Shown one piece after another: positions 18,267 to 26,648 of a DNA stretch of 64,000 nucleotides. Location of the stretch: NCBI RefSeq assembly GCF_006335015.1, contig NZ_VDGT01000014.1:62001-126000 (forward strand), in the 5' to 3' direction. The position numbers and the translations under genes are program-made. The stretch's first letter is position 1. Each line of letters begins with the position of its first letter. Below the pieces are notes generated by a model. The model was not told the origin of the DNA and searched no databases. It was given only the letters and a program-made list of their open reading frames with translations. Source of the stretch: Streptomyces sedi (GTDB taxonomy: Bacteria > Actinomycetota > Actinomycetes > Streptomycetales > Streptomycetaceae).

Positions 18267-18764
18267 ATGTCCTTCCTCCGCCGCCGCAACGCAGCATCCC
18301 CCGCCGGGCCCGACTTCGACGTGCTGGCCATGGACCCGGGGGACTGGCCCGGGGTGCTCGGCGCCGGCCTGCTGCCCGCGCCGGACGGCAGCTGTCAGGG
18401 CGTCGTGCTGCGGTACGACCTCTTCGGCGGGAGGGGCCCGGCCATGATCATCGGCAACCTCCCCGAGGGCTCGCCGGCGAGGGAACGCGCCGACGACGAG
18501 GCGCCGTTCGAGGTGCACCAGCTGATGTCGGCGCTGGAGATGAACGAGGAGGTCACCTGCACGGGCACCGAGGAGGTACCCGTGATGCACGACGGGAACC
18601 TGCTGATCGTCCGCCGGGTGCTGTGCAGCGAGGGCCGGGTGGCCTGTGTGCAGTTCGACCGCAGCGACGGCGTGTTGGTGACCATCGCCAGTTGGGAACG
18701 GCCGATCACCGACGAGCTTTACCAGTTGTTGAAACCGCTGCCCGCCGAGATGTTCCAGCGCTGA
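18267..18764 (+). CDS. conserved hypothetical protein, 165 residues
   Basis: ATG at 18267 (MSFLRRRNAAS); an in-frame ATG nine bases earlier is less likely because a -10-like element overlaps it. The product is acidic and soluble, without membrane segment or signal peptide. Text such as VVLRYDLFGGRGPAMIIGNLPEGS and FEVHQLMSALEMNEEVTC suggests a compact alpha/beta fold. I recognise similar proteins as streptomycete-conserved but know no function. It is convergent with the lacI-type gene with a hairpin between. Confidence 0.75.
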   Translation: MSFLRRRNAASPAGPDFDVLAMDPGDWPGVLGAGLLPAPDGSCQGVVLRYDLFGGRGPAMIIGNLPEGSPARERADDEAPFEVHQLMSALEMNEEVTCTGTEEVPVMHDGNLLIVRRVLCSEGRVACVQFDRSDGVLVTIASWERPITDELYQLLKPLPAEMFQR

Positions 18765-18770
18765 GTCGCT

Positions 18771-18786
18771 CCCGTCTGGTGACGGG
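18771..18786. terminator. hairpin between convergent genes
   Basis: CCCGTC and GACGGG form a perfect 6-base-pair stem with loop TGGT in the 25-base gap between two convergent genes; it can serve both. Confidence 0.5.
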
Positions 18787-18789
18787 CGT

Positions 18790-19794
18790 TCAACGGGTGG
18801 TCGACTCGCGCACCACCAGGCGGTGCGGCCCCGTGAAGCTCCGGACCTCGCCCGCCGGCCGGCGGCCGGCGATCCGTTCGGTCAGCATCTCCAGCGCCGC
18901 GGCGACCATCTCGGCGTGACCGGGTGCCACGGTGGTCAGGGAGGGCACCGCGTAGGCGGCCCCCGGGATGTCGTCGAAGCCGACCACCAGCACGTCCCCC
19001 GGCACGGAGAGTCCCGCGTCCCGCAGGCCGCGCACCACCCCGAGCGCCAGCGAGTCGGTCAGACAGAGCGCGCCGTCGAACGGCACGCCGCCGTCCCGCA
19101 GTCGGCGCACCGCCTCGGCGCCTCCCGCCGTGGTGAAGGCGCAGCCGGCGAGCAGCGCGTCGTCGCGCGCCACCCCGGCGTCGGCGAGAGCGGCCAGATG
19201 GCCGGCGGTGCGCAACGTCGCCGCGCCGCTCTCGCCCTCCGCGCGCCCGCCGATCACGGCGATCCGGCGGCAGCCGCGCTCCAGCAGGTGGCGCGTGGCG
19301 TCACCCGCGCCCTCGAAGTTGGCCATGCCGACGTGGTCCACGTGCGCGCCCCGGAACCTTTCGCCCAGCGTGACCACGGGAAAGTCGGCGAAGAGCGCGC
19401 CGCCGTCCTCCTCGCCGAGCTCCACGGTGGCCATGATCAGCCCGTCGTAGGTCCGCAACCGGGAGTGGGCCAGCGCCTCCGTCTCGCCCTCGCGCGAGGC
19501 GCCGGTCTGCTCGACCGCCACCCGGTACCCGAGGCGCCGCGCCCCCGCGATCACCAGCGCGGCGAGATGGCCGTAGTAGGGCTGGTCGATGCCGGGGACG
19601 GCCAGGCCGATCACCCCCGTGGTGCCGGAACGCAGGTGGCGCGCGGCGTAGTTCATCCGGTAGCCGAGCCGGTCGACCGCCTCCGCCACCCGCCGTCTGG
19701 TCTCCTCGCTGACGTGGGGGTGGCCGTTGATGACGTTGGAGACCGTCATCGCCGACACCCCGGCGGCCCGCGCCACGTCGCTCATCGTCACCAC
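18790..19794 (-). CDS. LacI family transcriptional regulator
   Basis: About 334 residues. Start taken as GTG at 19794 because AGGAGG lies 10 bases upstream; ATG at 19785 is also possible. The N-terminal HTH reads MSDVARAAGVSAMTVSNVINGH, typical of LacI. A periplasmic-binding-protein-like sugar-sensing domain follows (about 60-334). It is 1.6 kb from a GH51 arabinofuranosidase gene whose promoter has a LacI-type operator with a central CG, which makes an arabinoside regulon likely. Effector is inferred, not shown. Confidence 0.92.
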   Translation of the reverse strand: MVTMSDVARAAGVSAMTVSNVINGHPHVSEETRRRVAEAVDRLGYRMNYAARHLRSGTTGVIGLAVPGIDQPYYGHLAALVIAGARRLGYRVAVEQTGASREGETEALAHSRLRTYDGLIMATVELGEEDGGALFADFPVVTLGERFRGAHVDHVGMANFEGAGDATRHLLERGCRRIAVIGGRAEGESGAATLRTAGHLAALADAGVARDDALLAGCAFTTAGGAEAVRRLRDGGVPFDGALCLTDSLALGVVRGLRDAGLSVPGDVLVVGFDDIPGAAYAVPSLTTVAPGHAEMVAAALEMLTERIAGRRPAGEVRSFTGPHRLVVRESTTR

Positions 19795-19895
19795 GAACCG
19801 GCCACCTCCTCGGCCCCGGGCCGTCCGTGCCCGGCGGCCCCCGCCCGGCAACGATACCCAGGGCCGGCGGCGGCCCCTCCCGCGTGCGGTGCCGG

Positions 19896-20393
19896 TCAAC
19901 CACCCCCGTCGCGTGCCGCGGCGAGCTTCTCAAGGGCGCTGGGCAGCGTGGTCTCGAAGTCCAACAGCTTCGCCCACTCCGGGGTGACCGCGATCCGCGT
20001 CATCCGTCGGTAGAGGGAACGGGCCTCGGCCGCGAACGCGGCCCGTTCCTCGGCACCCGCGGGGGCGCTCGCGTCGAGGAACTCCTCCGGCACCCCGTCG
20101 ACCGTCTCCAGCCGCGCGGTGCCCCGCACCAGCAGCGCGCGCGGCGGGAAGCCCTCGGTGTCCAGGGTGAGGGCCACCTCGGGCCTGGCCTCCAGGGCCC
20201 GCGCCTTCGGGGCGTCGGTGGCGGTGAACATCAGGAACCGGGTGCCGTCCCAGTGGTGACCGATCGGGATCACCCGGGGCGTGCCGTCCCGCGCGACATA
20301 GGCGAGCCGCGCGGGTGCCCGGGAGGCGAGGAGCGCGCACGCGAGGGGGCGGGTCAGGACCTCCCGCACGTCGTCGGGGCGCATGGCGCGCAC
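19896..20393 (-). CDS. pyridoxamine 5'-phosphate oxidase-fold (PPOX) family protein
   Basis: 165 residues from GTG at 20393, which lies 3 bases after the stop of the SRPBCC gene. The split-barrel flavin-binding fold is suggested by LAYVARDGTPRVIPIGHHWDG (about 30-50, read in two parts) and LMFTATDAPKARALEARPEVALT. Members bind FMN, F420 or haem-related ligands; substrate unknown. It is the third gene of an ArsR-SRPBCC-PPOX operon. Confidence 0.8.
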   Translation of the reverse strand: MRAMRPDDVREVLTRPLACALLASRAPARLAYVARDGTPRVIPIGHHWDGTRFLMFTATDAPKARALEARPEVALTLDTEGFPPRALLVRGTARLETVDGVPEEFLDASAPAGAEERAAFAAEARSLYRRMTRIAVTPEWAKLLDFETTLPSALEKLAAARDGGG

Positions 20394-20396
20394 CGC

Positions 20397-20879
20397 CTAA
20401 GCCCGGTGGCCGGGGCCGCCGGCCAGGGCTTCGGTGAGGACGTCGAGGGCGGAGGACCAGCCGTCGTACACGGAGTCGTCTCCCGGCCGTCCCGGCACCC
20501 CCCGGAGGCGGAAGGTCATCCCGGTCCTGTCGCCGAGGTCGTCGAGGTCCACCGTGACGACGGGCGAGTCCTCGGCCGCCGCCTCCGGGTGGCCCCAGGT
20601 GAAGACCAGGCGCTCGGGGGCGGCGATCTCCAGATAGACCCCGCCGGTCGGGGTGCGCTCCCCGGTGGCGTCGGAGACCATCACGTACGCGTAGCGACCG
20701 CCGACCCGCAGGTCCGCGTGGACGTGCTCGCGCGGCGAGGTCATCCCCCGGGGGTGGAACCACCGGGCCATCTCGTCGGGTTCGGTCCACGCCCGCCACA
20801 CGAGGTCGCGGGGTGCGTCCAGCACCCGGGTGAGTGTGAAGCCCGGCGTCTCGTCGTCCGGTCGGGTGTCTCGGTGCAT
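20397..20879 (-). CDS. SRPBCC (AHSA1-like) domain protein
   Basis: 160 residues, ATG at 20879, sharing one base with the stop of arsR (TGATG). The START/AHSA1 pattern is clear: TRVLDAPRDLVWRAWTEPDE, then MARWFHPRG, and a C-terminal GWSSALDVLTEAL helix. These small proteins form a hydrophobic cavity; many are paired with ArsR regulators as here. Ligand is unknown. Middle gene of a three-gene operon. Confidence 0.88.
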   Translation of the reverse strand: MHRDTRPDDETPGFTLTRVLDAPRDLVWRAWTEPDEMARWFHPRGMTSPREHVHADLRVGGRYAYVMVSDATGERTPTGGVYLEIAAPERLVFTWGHPEAAAEDSPVVTVDLDDLGDRTGMTFRLRGVPGRPGDDSVYDGWSSALDVLTEALAGGPGHRA

Positions 20880-21259
20880 CAGTCCGTCTCTTCCCTGTCG
20901 CGCTGTTCCTCCGCCGTCCCGGTGGCCCGTTCGCGCCGCATCTCCCGCAGCCGGTCCTCCAGGTTGTCGAAGCTCTGCTCCCACACGGTCCGTTGCTGGT
21001 CCAGCCACGCGGACACCTCGTCGAGCGGCTCGGTGCGCAGGGCGCACGTGCGCCACTGGGCGCTTCGGCCGCGCACCACGAGCCCCGCCGTCTCCAGGAC
21101 CTTGAGGTGCTGCGAGACGGCCGGCCTGCTGATCCGCAGCGGCTCCGCCAACTCCCCGGCGGTGACCGGGCCGTGGCTCAGCCGCGCCAGCATCGCGCGC
21201 CGGCGCGGATCGGCGAGGGCACCGAAGACGAGGTCGAGAGTCCGGGAGGTGTCCTGCAT
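20879..21259 (-). CDS. ArsR family transcriptional regulator
   Basis: 126 residues, ATG at 21259, with AAGGAG upstream. The winged helix reads LADPRRRAMLARLSHGPVTA and then ISRPAVSQHLKVLETAGLV (about 42-60). No cysteine-rich metal site is visible, which fits the non-metal ArsR group encoded with SRPBCC proteins. It is the first gene of its operon, and an AT-rich palindrome overlapping its ribosome site suggests autorepression. Confidence 0.92.
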   Translation of the reverse strand: MQDTSRTLDLVFGALADPRRRAMLARLSHGPVTAGELAEPLRISRPAVSQHLKVLETAGLVVRGRSAQWRTCALRTEPLDEVSAWLDQQRTVWEQSFDNLEDRLREMRRERATGTAEEQRDREETD

Positions 21260-21267
21260 TTTCGGAA

Positions 21268-21287
21268 CTCCTTAATTAAGCAACAAC
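21268..21287 (-). promoter_or_regulatory. candidate ArsR operator overlapping the arsR ribosome site
   Basis: The perfect palindrome CTTAATTAAG (21271-21280) lies inside TTGCTTAATTAAGGAG on the minus strand. An eight-base A/T run is very rare in DNA of this composition, and the position overlaps the AAGGAG ribosome site. Confidence 0.5.
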
Positions 21288-21347
21288 GCAAATGTAGCGG
21301 GACGCGGGGGCGCCGTCAACGGCTCCGCCCGTCCGGCGCCGCGACCC

Positions 21348-21388
21348 TTGACGCCTCGGGGGCGCCGTGCCAGTTTTTATCGATACAA
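21348..21388 (+). promoter_or_regulatory. promoter with LacI-type operator for the arabinofuranosidase gene
   Basis: TTGACG (21348-21353) is a good -35. About 20 bases on lies the inverted repeat TTTTATCGATACAA (21375-21388), whose centre TATCGATA is a perfect palindrome around CG, the hallmark of LacI/GalR operators. The exact -10 is unclear. It precedes the GH51 start by about 43 bases. Confidence 0.5.
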
Positions 21389-21430
21389 GACGTCGACCAG
21401 CGACGCGGCCCAGCGACGAGGAGCAACCGC

Positions 21431-22954
21431 ATGTCCGGCAGCAGCGGCAGGGCGATCATCAACCTGGACATCGAGGGGCCGGTCATCAGCCGCCACCTCT
21501 ACGGCCACTTCGCCGAGCACCTCGGGCGCTGCGTCTACGGCGGCCTGTGGGTCGGGGAGGACTCGCCGATCCCGAACGAGGGGGGCCTGCGGCTGGACGT
21601 CGTCGAGGCGCTGCGCGCGTTGGACATCCCCAACCTCCGCTGGCCCGGCGGCTGTTTCGCCGACGAGTACCACTGGAAGGACGGCATCGGCCCGCGCGAG
21701 GACCGCCCCCGGATGGTCAACACCCACTGGGGGAACGTGGAGGAGAACAACCACTTCGGCACCCACGAGTTCCTGGCCCTGTGCGAACTACTGGGCGCCG
21801 AGCCCTACATCAGCGGCAACGTCGGCAGCGGCACCGTGCGTGAGATGAGCGAGTGGGTGGAGTACCTCACCCGCGACGGGGACAGCCCCATGGTGGCGCT
21901 GCGCAGGGCCAACGGTCGCGAGGAGCCGTGGCGCGTGCGGTTCTGGGGACTGGGCAACGAGGCCTGGGGCTGCGGCGGCAACATGCGCGCCGACTACTAC
22001 GCGGACCTGGCCCGCCAGTACGCGACCTACTGCCGTGACCACGGCGACAACACGCTCTACCGGATCGCCGCCGGCGCCTCCGACGCCGACTACGCCTGGA
22101 CCGAGACGCTGATGCGGCAGATCAGCTGCTTCGGCTGCGAGGCCACCCCGAAGAACTTCTTCCAGGCGCTCTCCGTGCACTACTACACCCTGACGGGCCC
22201 CTGGGAGGCGAAGGGCAGCGCGACGGAGTTCACCACCGAGGACTACTACCGCACCATGGCCGCCGCCGCGCGGATGGACCGGATCATCCAGGGGCACTCC
22301 ACGGTGATGGACGCCTACGACCCGGCGCGCCGGGTCGGCCTGGTCGTCGACGAGTGGGGCACCTGGTTCGATGTCGAGCCCGGCACCAACCCGGGCTTCC
22401 TCTTCCAACAGAACACGCTGCGCGACGCGTTGGTGGCCAGCACCCACTTCGACATCTTCCACCGGCACGCCGAGCGGCTGGCGATGGCCAACCTCGCCCA
22501 GACCGTCAACGTCCTCCAGTCGGTGCTGCTCACCGATGGTGACCAGCTGGTCCGCACGCCGACCTACCACGTCTTCGAGATGAACAAGGGGCACCAGGAC
22601 GCCACCTCGCTGCCCGTTCACCTGACCACTTCGGACGACGCGCGACGCCAGGTCGGCGACACCTCGTTGACCACTCTCTCCGCCTCGGCCAGCGTCCGGG
22701 ACGGCGCGGTGCTGGTCTCCCTGACCAATCTCGACGCCGACCGGCCGGCCGAGGTCACCCTCGACCTGCGCGGCGGGACCCTCGCCGAGCCGACCGCCCG
22801 CATCCTGACCGCCGACCGGCTCCAGGACCACAACACCCCGGAGCGCAGCCCGGTCTCCGCCCGCCCGTTCACCGAACTGGGCGTGGAGAAGGGCGCGTTG
22901 ACGCTGACCCTGCCCCCGCACTCCTTCGTCACGGTGAGCGGGCGGCGCGACTGA
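21431..22954 (+). CDS. alpha-N-arabinofuranosidase, glycoside hydrolase family 51
   Basis: 507 residues, ATG at 21431 with GAGGAG 7 bases upstream. The acid/base Glu177 lies in GNEAWG and the nucleophile Glu308 in VDEWG, both as in GH51. RWPGGCFADEYHWKDGIGPR is also typical. A C-terminal beta-sandwich follows (about 385-507). No signal peptide, so it acts in the cytoplasm on imported arabino-oligosaccharides, releasing L-arabinose. Probably controlled by the LacI protein through the operator just upstream. Convergent with the DUF2264 gene. Confidence 0.95.
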   Translation: MSGSSGRAIINLDIEGPVISRHLYGHFAEHLGRCVYGGLWVGEDSPIPNEGGLRLDVVEALRALDIPNLRWPGGCFADEYHWKDGIGPREDRPRMVNTHWGNVEENNHFGTHEFLALCELLGAEPYISGNVGSGTVREMSEWVEYLTRDGDSPMVALRRANGREEPWRVRFWGLGNEAWGCGGNMRADYYADLARQYATYCRDHGDNTLYRIAAGASDADYAWTETLMRQISCFGCEATPKNFFQALSVHYYTLTGPWEAKGSATEFTTEDYYRTMAAAARMDRIIQGHSTVMDAYDPARRVGLVVDEWGTWFDVEPGTNPGFLFQQNTLRDALVASTHFDIFHRHAERLAMANLAQTVNVLQSVLLTDGDQLVRTPTYHVFEMNKGHQDATSLPVHLTTSDDARRQVGDTSLTTLSASASVRDGAVLVSLTNLDADRPAEVTLDLRGGTLAEPTARILTADRLQDHNTPERSPVSARPFTELGVEKGALTLTLPPHSFVTVSGRRD

Positions 22955-22993
22955 CGCCCCGTCAGTCCACCCGTCAGTCCTCCCGTCAGTCCT
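22949..22993. terminator. hairpin followed by three 12-base repeats between convergent genes
   Basis: GACTGACG (22949-22956) pairs perfectly with CGTCAGTC (22960-22967) over a 3-base loop and contains the GH51 stop. The right arm belongs to the first of three 12-base units CCCGTCAGTCCA/T (22958-22993), so three alternative right arms exist. The last unit contains the stop codon of the convergent gene. Confidence 0.6.
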
Positions 22994-24968
22994 CCCGCCG
23001 ACCCGGGAGGGCGCGTCGGGGGGAGCGCCAACGCACCGTGTCGGACGTGCCGTCGGGCCACTCCACCGTCGCGCGCCCGGGGGAGAGGAGCACCCGGGGC
23101 GGAACGGGCGGGCCGGGCTCGCGGTGGACTCCGAGAAAGACGCCGACCGCGTGCAGCGGGCCGGTGGCGCGGTAGACGGGCGTCGCGCTGTGCGCGCCGA
23201 AGGCGTTGCGCCCCTCCTCGCGGTGCTCGGCGAGCGCGGCCGGCGTCTCGGTGAGCACCGCCAGCGCACTGGTCAACCCGTCCTCGCGGGCCAGCAGGAC
23301 CGCGCGCGCCGTGGTCGCGCCCAGAGGAGGGAGGGGCGCGGCCAGCGCGTGGCCGCCGACACTGACCAGTCGGTCGTCCCCCGCGACCTCCACCACCCGG
23401 ACCTCCCAGGCGCCCTTGACCAGTGAGGCGGTCACCAACGGCGGTCCCGCCGGCCACCGTTCGCGCTCCGGGACGCCGGCCACCGGCCAGTGGGGGACGT
23501 GCTCGGAGACGGCCGCCGGCGCCTCGACCTCCCCGCGGCGCAGCGGGCTGCGGTGGGAGAGCCGCCCTTCGGCGTCGACCAGCGCGACCCGGTTGTCCGG
23601 GCCCTGGTCGGCACGGGCGTCCCCGTCCCGGAACCCGGCCTCGGGGTCGTCGTGCCACGGGTCGGGCGGGCCGAGGTCGGGGCCCGTGTGCGTGGAGTAG
23701 GCCAGCCGCGCGTAGCTCGGGTCGTCGCGCGCCGGGCGGTCGGGCGGGGTGTGGTCGGTGCCGTGGTTGACCACCCTGACCACCCCGTCCGCCACGGTGC
23801 CGGAGACCAGCCAGCCGGGCGGGCCGACGGTGCGGGTGAAGTCCCCTCGTTCGACGGGCAGTCGTTCCTCCGGCTCGGTCCAGACGGGGTGGTCGGGCGG
23901 CAGCAGCAGCCCGGCGAAGCCCTGGCTGGCCCAGTACGGGGAGCCGGGGCCCGAGTAGCTCTGCCGCAGCGGGTCGAAACGCCCGTGCCAGCCGGCGGGC
24001 AGCAGCCCCCGTTCGTCGACCGCGCCCCGGTCGAGGAACGAACGCAGCGTGCCGCTGGCGGCCCTGCGGGTCAGCCCGGGGGAGAGCGGGGTGGCGTCGA
24101 ACAGCGCGCCGGCGAAGAGCGGCGCCGCCGTGGCGAACCGGTAGATCAGCGACCGCCCCTGGAAGAGCGGCGCGCCGTCGCCGCCGATCAGATGGACGGC
24201 GTCGGCGAGATGGCGGCGCAGCCGCTCCCGGTAGCGGTCGAGCAGCCCCGGCTCCGCCGCCGTGCCGGAGATCCGGCAGTACCAGAGCGGGAAGAGATGC
24301 ATCGCCCACCCGTTGTAGTGGTCGAAGTTCCGGTGCTGGCCGGGGCCGCGGCTGCCGTCGCTGTACCAGCCGTCGCCGGCGTACCAGTCCTCGGTGCGTT
24401 CCACGGCCTCGGCGATGTCGGAGGCGGAGTGCGGGGCGCCCACCGAGCGGAGGAAGGCGGCGACCACCGCGCGGAACCACAGCCAGTTGTTCCGCGGCAC
24501 GGGCGCCTCGGCGACCTCGCTGAGCCAGTCGACGGCGTGGCCCCTGGCCCGTTCGTCCAACCGCTCCCAGAGCAGCCCGCGCGACTCGTGCAGCGCCACG
24601 ACCAGCGCCGCGGCCTCGACCCTGGCCTGCGGCAGCTCGGCGGGGCGCGGCCAGCCGCCCGGCGCGCCCGGGTCGGCGCCGTGCGCCAGCCCGGCGGCGT
24701 ACGGCGCCAGCAGCCGCTCGGCGTGCGACTGCCGGGCGTGGGCGGCGCGGAAGGCGGCCAGCAGAAAGGTGCGGGCGTACGCCTCAAGCGCGTCGCTGGC
24801 CGGGCCCGACCCGCTGGCGGGGCCCGGAAGCCGGTAGCCGGCGCCGCCGTGGACGGCGAACGGGGCGAGCGCCGCCAGCAGCCGGTCGGCGGTCTCCTCC
24901 CAGCGCCCTCGGTCCATCCCCGTCAGCGGGGAGGAGAACGACGCGGGGCCGCGGGGGGCGTGGTTCAC
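22986..24968 (-). CDS. DUF2264 family protein
   Basis: 660 residues from GTG at 24968, with AAGGAG 5 bases upstream. The first 370 residues resemble an alpha/alpha-barrel, with DUF2264-like text such as NNWLWFRAVVAAFLRSVG, FDHYNGWAMHLFPLWY and YWASQGFAGLLLPPDHPVW; a beta-rich C-terminal part follows. DUF2264 proteins are believed to act on polysaccharides and often sit in carbohydrate loci. No signal peptide is seen. Its 3' end faces the GH51 gene. Catalytic role inferred only. Confidence 0.8.
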   Translation of the reverse strand: MNHAPRGPASFSSPLTGMDRGRWEETADRLLAALAPFAVHGGAGYRLPGPASGSGPASDALEAYARTFLLAAFRAAHARQSHAERLLAPYAAGLAHGADPGAPGGWPRPAELPQARVEAAALVVALHESRGLLWERLDERARGHAVDWLSEVAEAPVPRNNWLWFRAVVAAFLRSVGAPHSASDIAEAVERTEDWYAGDGWYSDGSRGPGQHRNFDHYNGWAMHLFPLWYCRISGTAAEPGLLDRYRERLRRHLADAVHLIGGDGAPLFQGRSLIYRFATAAPLFAGALFDATPLSPGLTRRAASGTLRSFLDRGAVDERGLLPAGWHGRFDPLRQSYSGPGSPYWASQGFAGLLLPPDHPVWTEPEERLPVERGDFTRTVGPPGWLVSGTVADGVVRVVNHGTDHTPPDRPARDDPSYARLAYSTHTGPDLGPPDPWHDDPEAGFRDGDARADQGPDNRVALVDAEGRLSHRSPLRRGEVEAPAAVSEHVPHWPVAGVPERERWPAGPPLVTASLVKGAWEVRVVEVAGDDRLVSVGGHALAAPLPPLGATTARAVLLAREDGLTSALAVLTETPAALAEHREEGRNAFGAHSATPVYRATGPLHAVGVFLGVHREPGPPVPPRVLLSPGRATVEWPDGTSDTVRWRSPRRALPGRRED

Positions 24969-25315
24969 GACAGCTCCTTGGGAGGGCGGTGCGCTCCGCA
25001 CTGTCGCGCAGGTCAGCGCCACCCGTCAATGGAACGTCTCACGCCGGGGGCCCCGCGCCCGGGCCCCGCCCCGGACTTCGGGAGCGGGGAGCGATTCCCC
25101 GCACGCGGCCCGGAGTCGCGGACCCGGCGCGGGGCGCGACACCGCCAGACCCGCCACCGCGCGCGAGCCCCCGCGCCCCCGCGCGCCCCGCCCGGCCGTC
25201 GCCCTCCCCCGCGAGGCGCCGGCCGGGCGGCGTTCGTTCCCCTCACCCGTTCCGGCCCGTCAGGTCCGCCCGGTCCGCCCGGCCCGCATCCCGTCCGCCC
25301 GGTCCCTCCCGGCGC
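24969..25315. other. 347-base gap with no recognised feature
   Basis: Extremely GC-rich. Apart from the ribosome site of the DUF2264 gene and simple GTCCGCCCG repeats near 25264-25303, I see no gene, hairpin or operator that stands out. Confidence 0.5.
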
Positions 25316-26413
25316 CTACCTGGTGCCGACGGCCGCCCGGATCGCGCGGCGGGTCAGTGCCCAGTCGTCGTGGAGCCGGCGCAGCAGCAGCCGCTTCTCC
25401 TCGCCGGGCGCGGGCCCGCCCGAGCGGTCGGCCGAGGCGCTGCCCGGGCGGTCCATGGCCCGGCGGACGGCCAGCTCGCAGTGGCGGATCTCCCGGGCGA
25501 GCACCAGCATCAGATTGATCAGGAAGCAGTCCCGCGCCGGCCGTCCCTCCGCCTGCGCCGACTGGCTGATCTGCCGCCGCACCAGCGGCGACTCGCCCAG
25601 CGCCACCCACAGCGTCGCCAGGTCGTACCCGGGCAGCCGCCACCCGGCCGAGGTCCAGTCGACCAGCACCGGCCCGGTGGGGGAGAGCAGCACGTGCGGC
25701 GGCAGCGCCTCGCCGTGGCCGAACTCGCGCGGCGGCTCGCCCCGGCCGCACACGTCGTGGAGCAACGTTTTCAGGTCGCTGAGATCGCGGTCCGTCAGCA
25801 GGCCGAACGGCTGGTAACGCGCCAGCTGGGCCGCGTGGTTGACCTCGTCGGGGAAGACCCCGGCGGCCGGCCGCCAGGCGTTGATCCGCCGCACGGCCGC
25901 CAGCGTCGCCCGCAGGTCGGTCCACGCCGGCGGCAGCGAGGGGTGGCGCTGCGGCGAGGCCACCCGCCCGGGCACGAACTCGGTGACCAGCGTGTGGTCG
26001 CCGTCGGCGATCAGCCGGGGCACCCGCACCGGGGGGCGGTGACGCAGAAACGCGCGGTTGACCGCCAACTCGCGCGCGAACCGTTCCCCGCGCTCCTCGC
26101 CCGGGTCCAGCACACACTTGGCGACCGCCGCGCGCCGCCCGGCCATGCCGGCCAGGACCACCGTGCCGTCCGCGTCCCGCAGCACCCGCGCCGGGGTGAA
26201 CTCCGGGCAGATCCGCTGCACCGCTTCGAGCGCGACCCGCAGCCGTTCGCCGCCCGCCCCCGCGAGGTCTAACCGGGAGCCGACCGGCACCGGCGCGCCG
26301 GCGCGCCGGGTCCGCCGCAGTCGTTCGTCGACGAGCGCGCCGCGTGGACCGCCGGCGGTTCCGGTGGGCGGTGGCCGGTGCCGGGTTACCACGGGGGAGG
26401 GTGCTGGGTACAT
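25316..26413 (-). CDS. aminoglycoside phosphotransferase (APH) family kinase-like protein
   Basis: About 365 residues from ATG at 26413 (MYPAPSPVVTRHRPP). Kinase-like features: an ATP-site Lys in AAVAKCVLD, the Brenner-type motif HGEALPPHVLL and the metal-site VDWTSAG. The usual HGD is HGE here. A Pro-rich N-terminal 45 residues precede the fold. The substrate could be a small molecule rather than an aminoglycoside. Divergent from the NsdA-like regulator gene across 235 bases, so the two may share control. Confidence 0.75.
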   Translation of the reverse strand: MYPAPSPVVTRHRPPPTGTAGGPRGALVDERLRRTRRAGAPVPVGSRLDLAGAGGERLRVALEAVQRICPEFTPARVLRDADGTVVLAGMAGRRAAVAKCVLDPGEERGERFARELAVNRAFLRHRPPVRVPRLIADGDHTLVTEFVPGRVASPQRHPSLPPAWTDLRATLAAVRRINAWRPAAGVFPDEVNHAAQLARYQPFGLLTDRDLSDLKTLLHDVCGRGEPPREFGHGEALPPHVLLSPTGPVLVDWTSAGWRLPGYDLATLWVALGESPLVRRQISQSAQAEGRPARDCFLINLMLVLAREIRHCELAVRRAMDRPGSASADRSGGPAPGEEKRLLLRRLHDDWALTRRAIRAAVGTR

Positions 26414-26559
26414 ACCGGGCCGAGTCCCTTCGGTGGCGGCGGACGAGTCGGAGCGGCGCCGCGCCGGACCGTGCCGGGGCACCCTGGGGAAGTGCCCGCC
26501 GCTTCCTGGCCGGAGTGGCGCCAAGGACACACCACCCCCTTCCACGGGTGGCACACCAT

Positions 26560-26589
26560 CTGGCGGGCCCTGGCGAACCCTGGCGAATT
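26560..26589. promoter_or_regulatory. three 10-base direct repeats upstream of the TPR regulator
   Basis: CTGGCG recurs at 26560, 26570 and 26580, within TGGCGGGCCC, TGGCGAACCC and TGGCGAATTG. Ten-base spacing places the copies on one face of the helix. They lie 60-90 bases before the GTG at 26649 in a divergent promoter region. Confidence 0.4.
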
Positions 26590-26648
26590 GTCATGTCGGT
26601 GCCCTCCCGCGGTTACTGTCAACTCAGCCGAGATCCTGGGGGCTTGAC

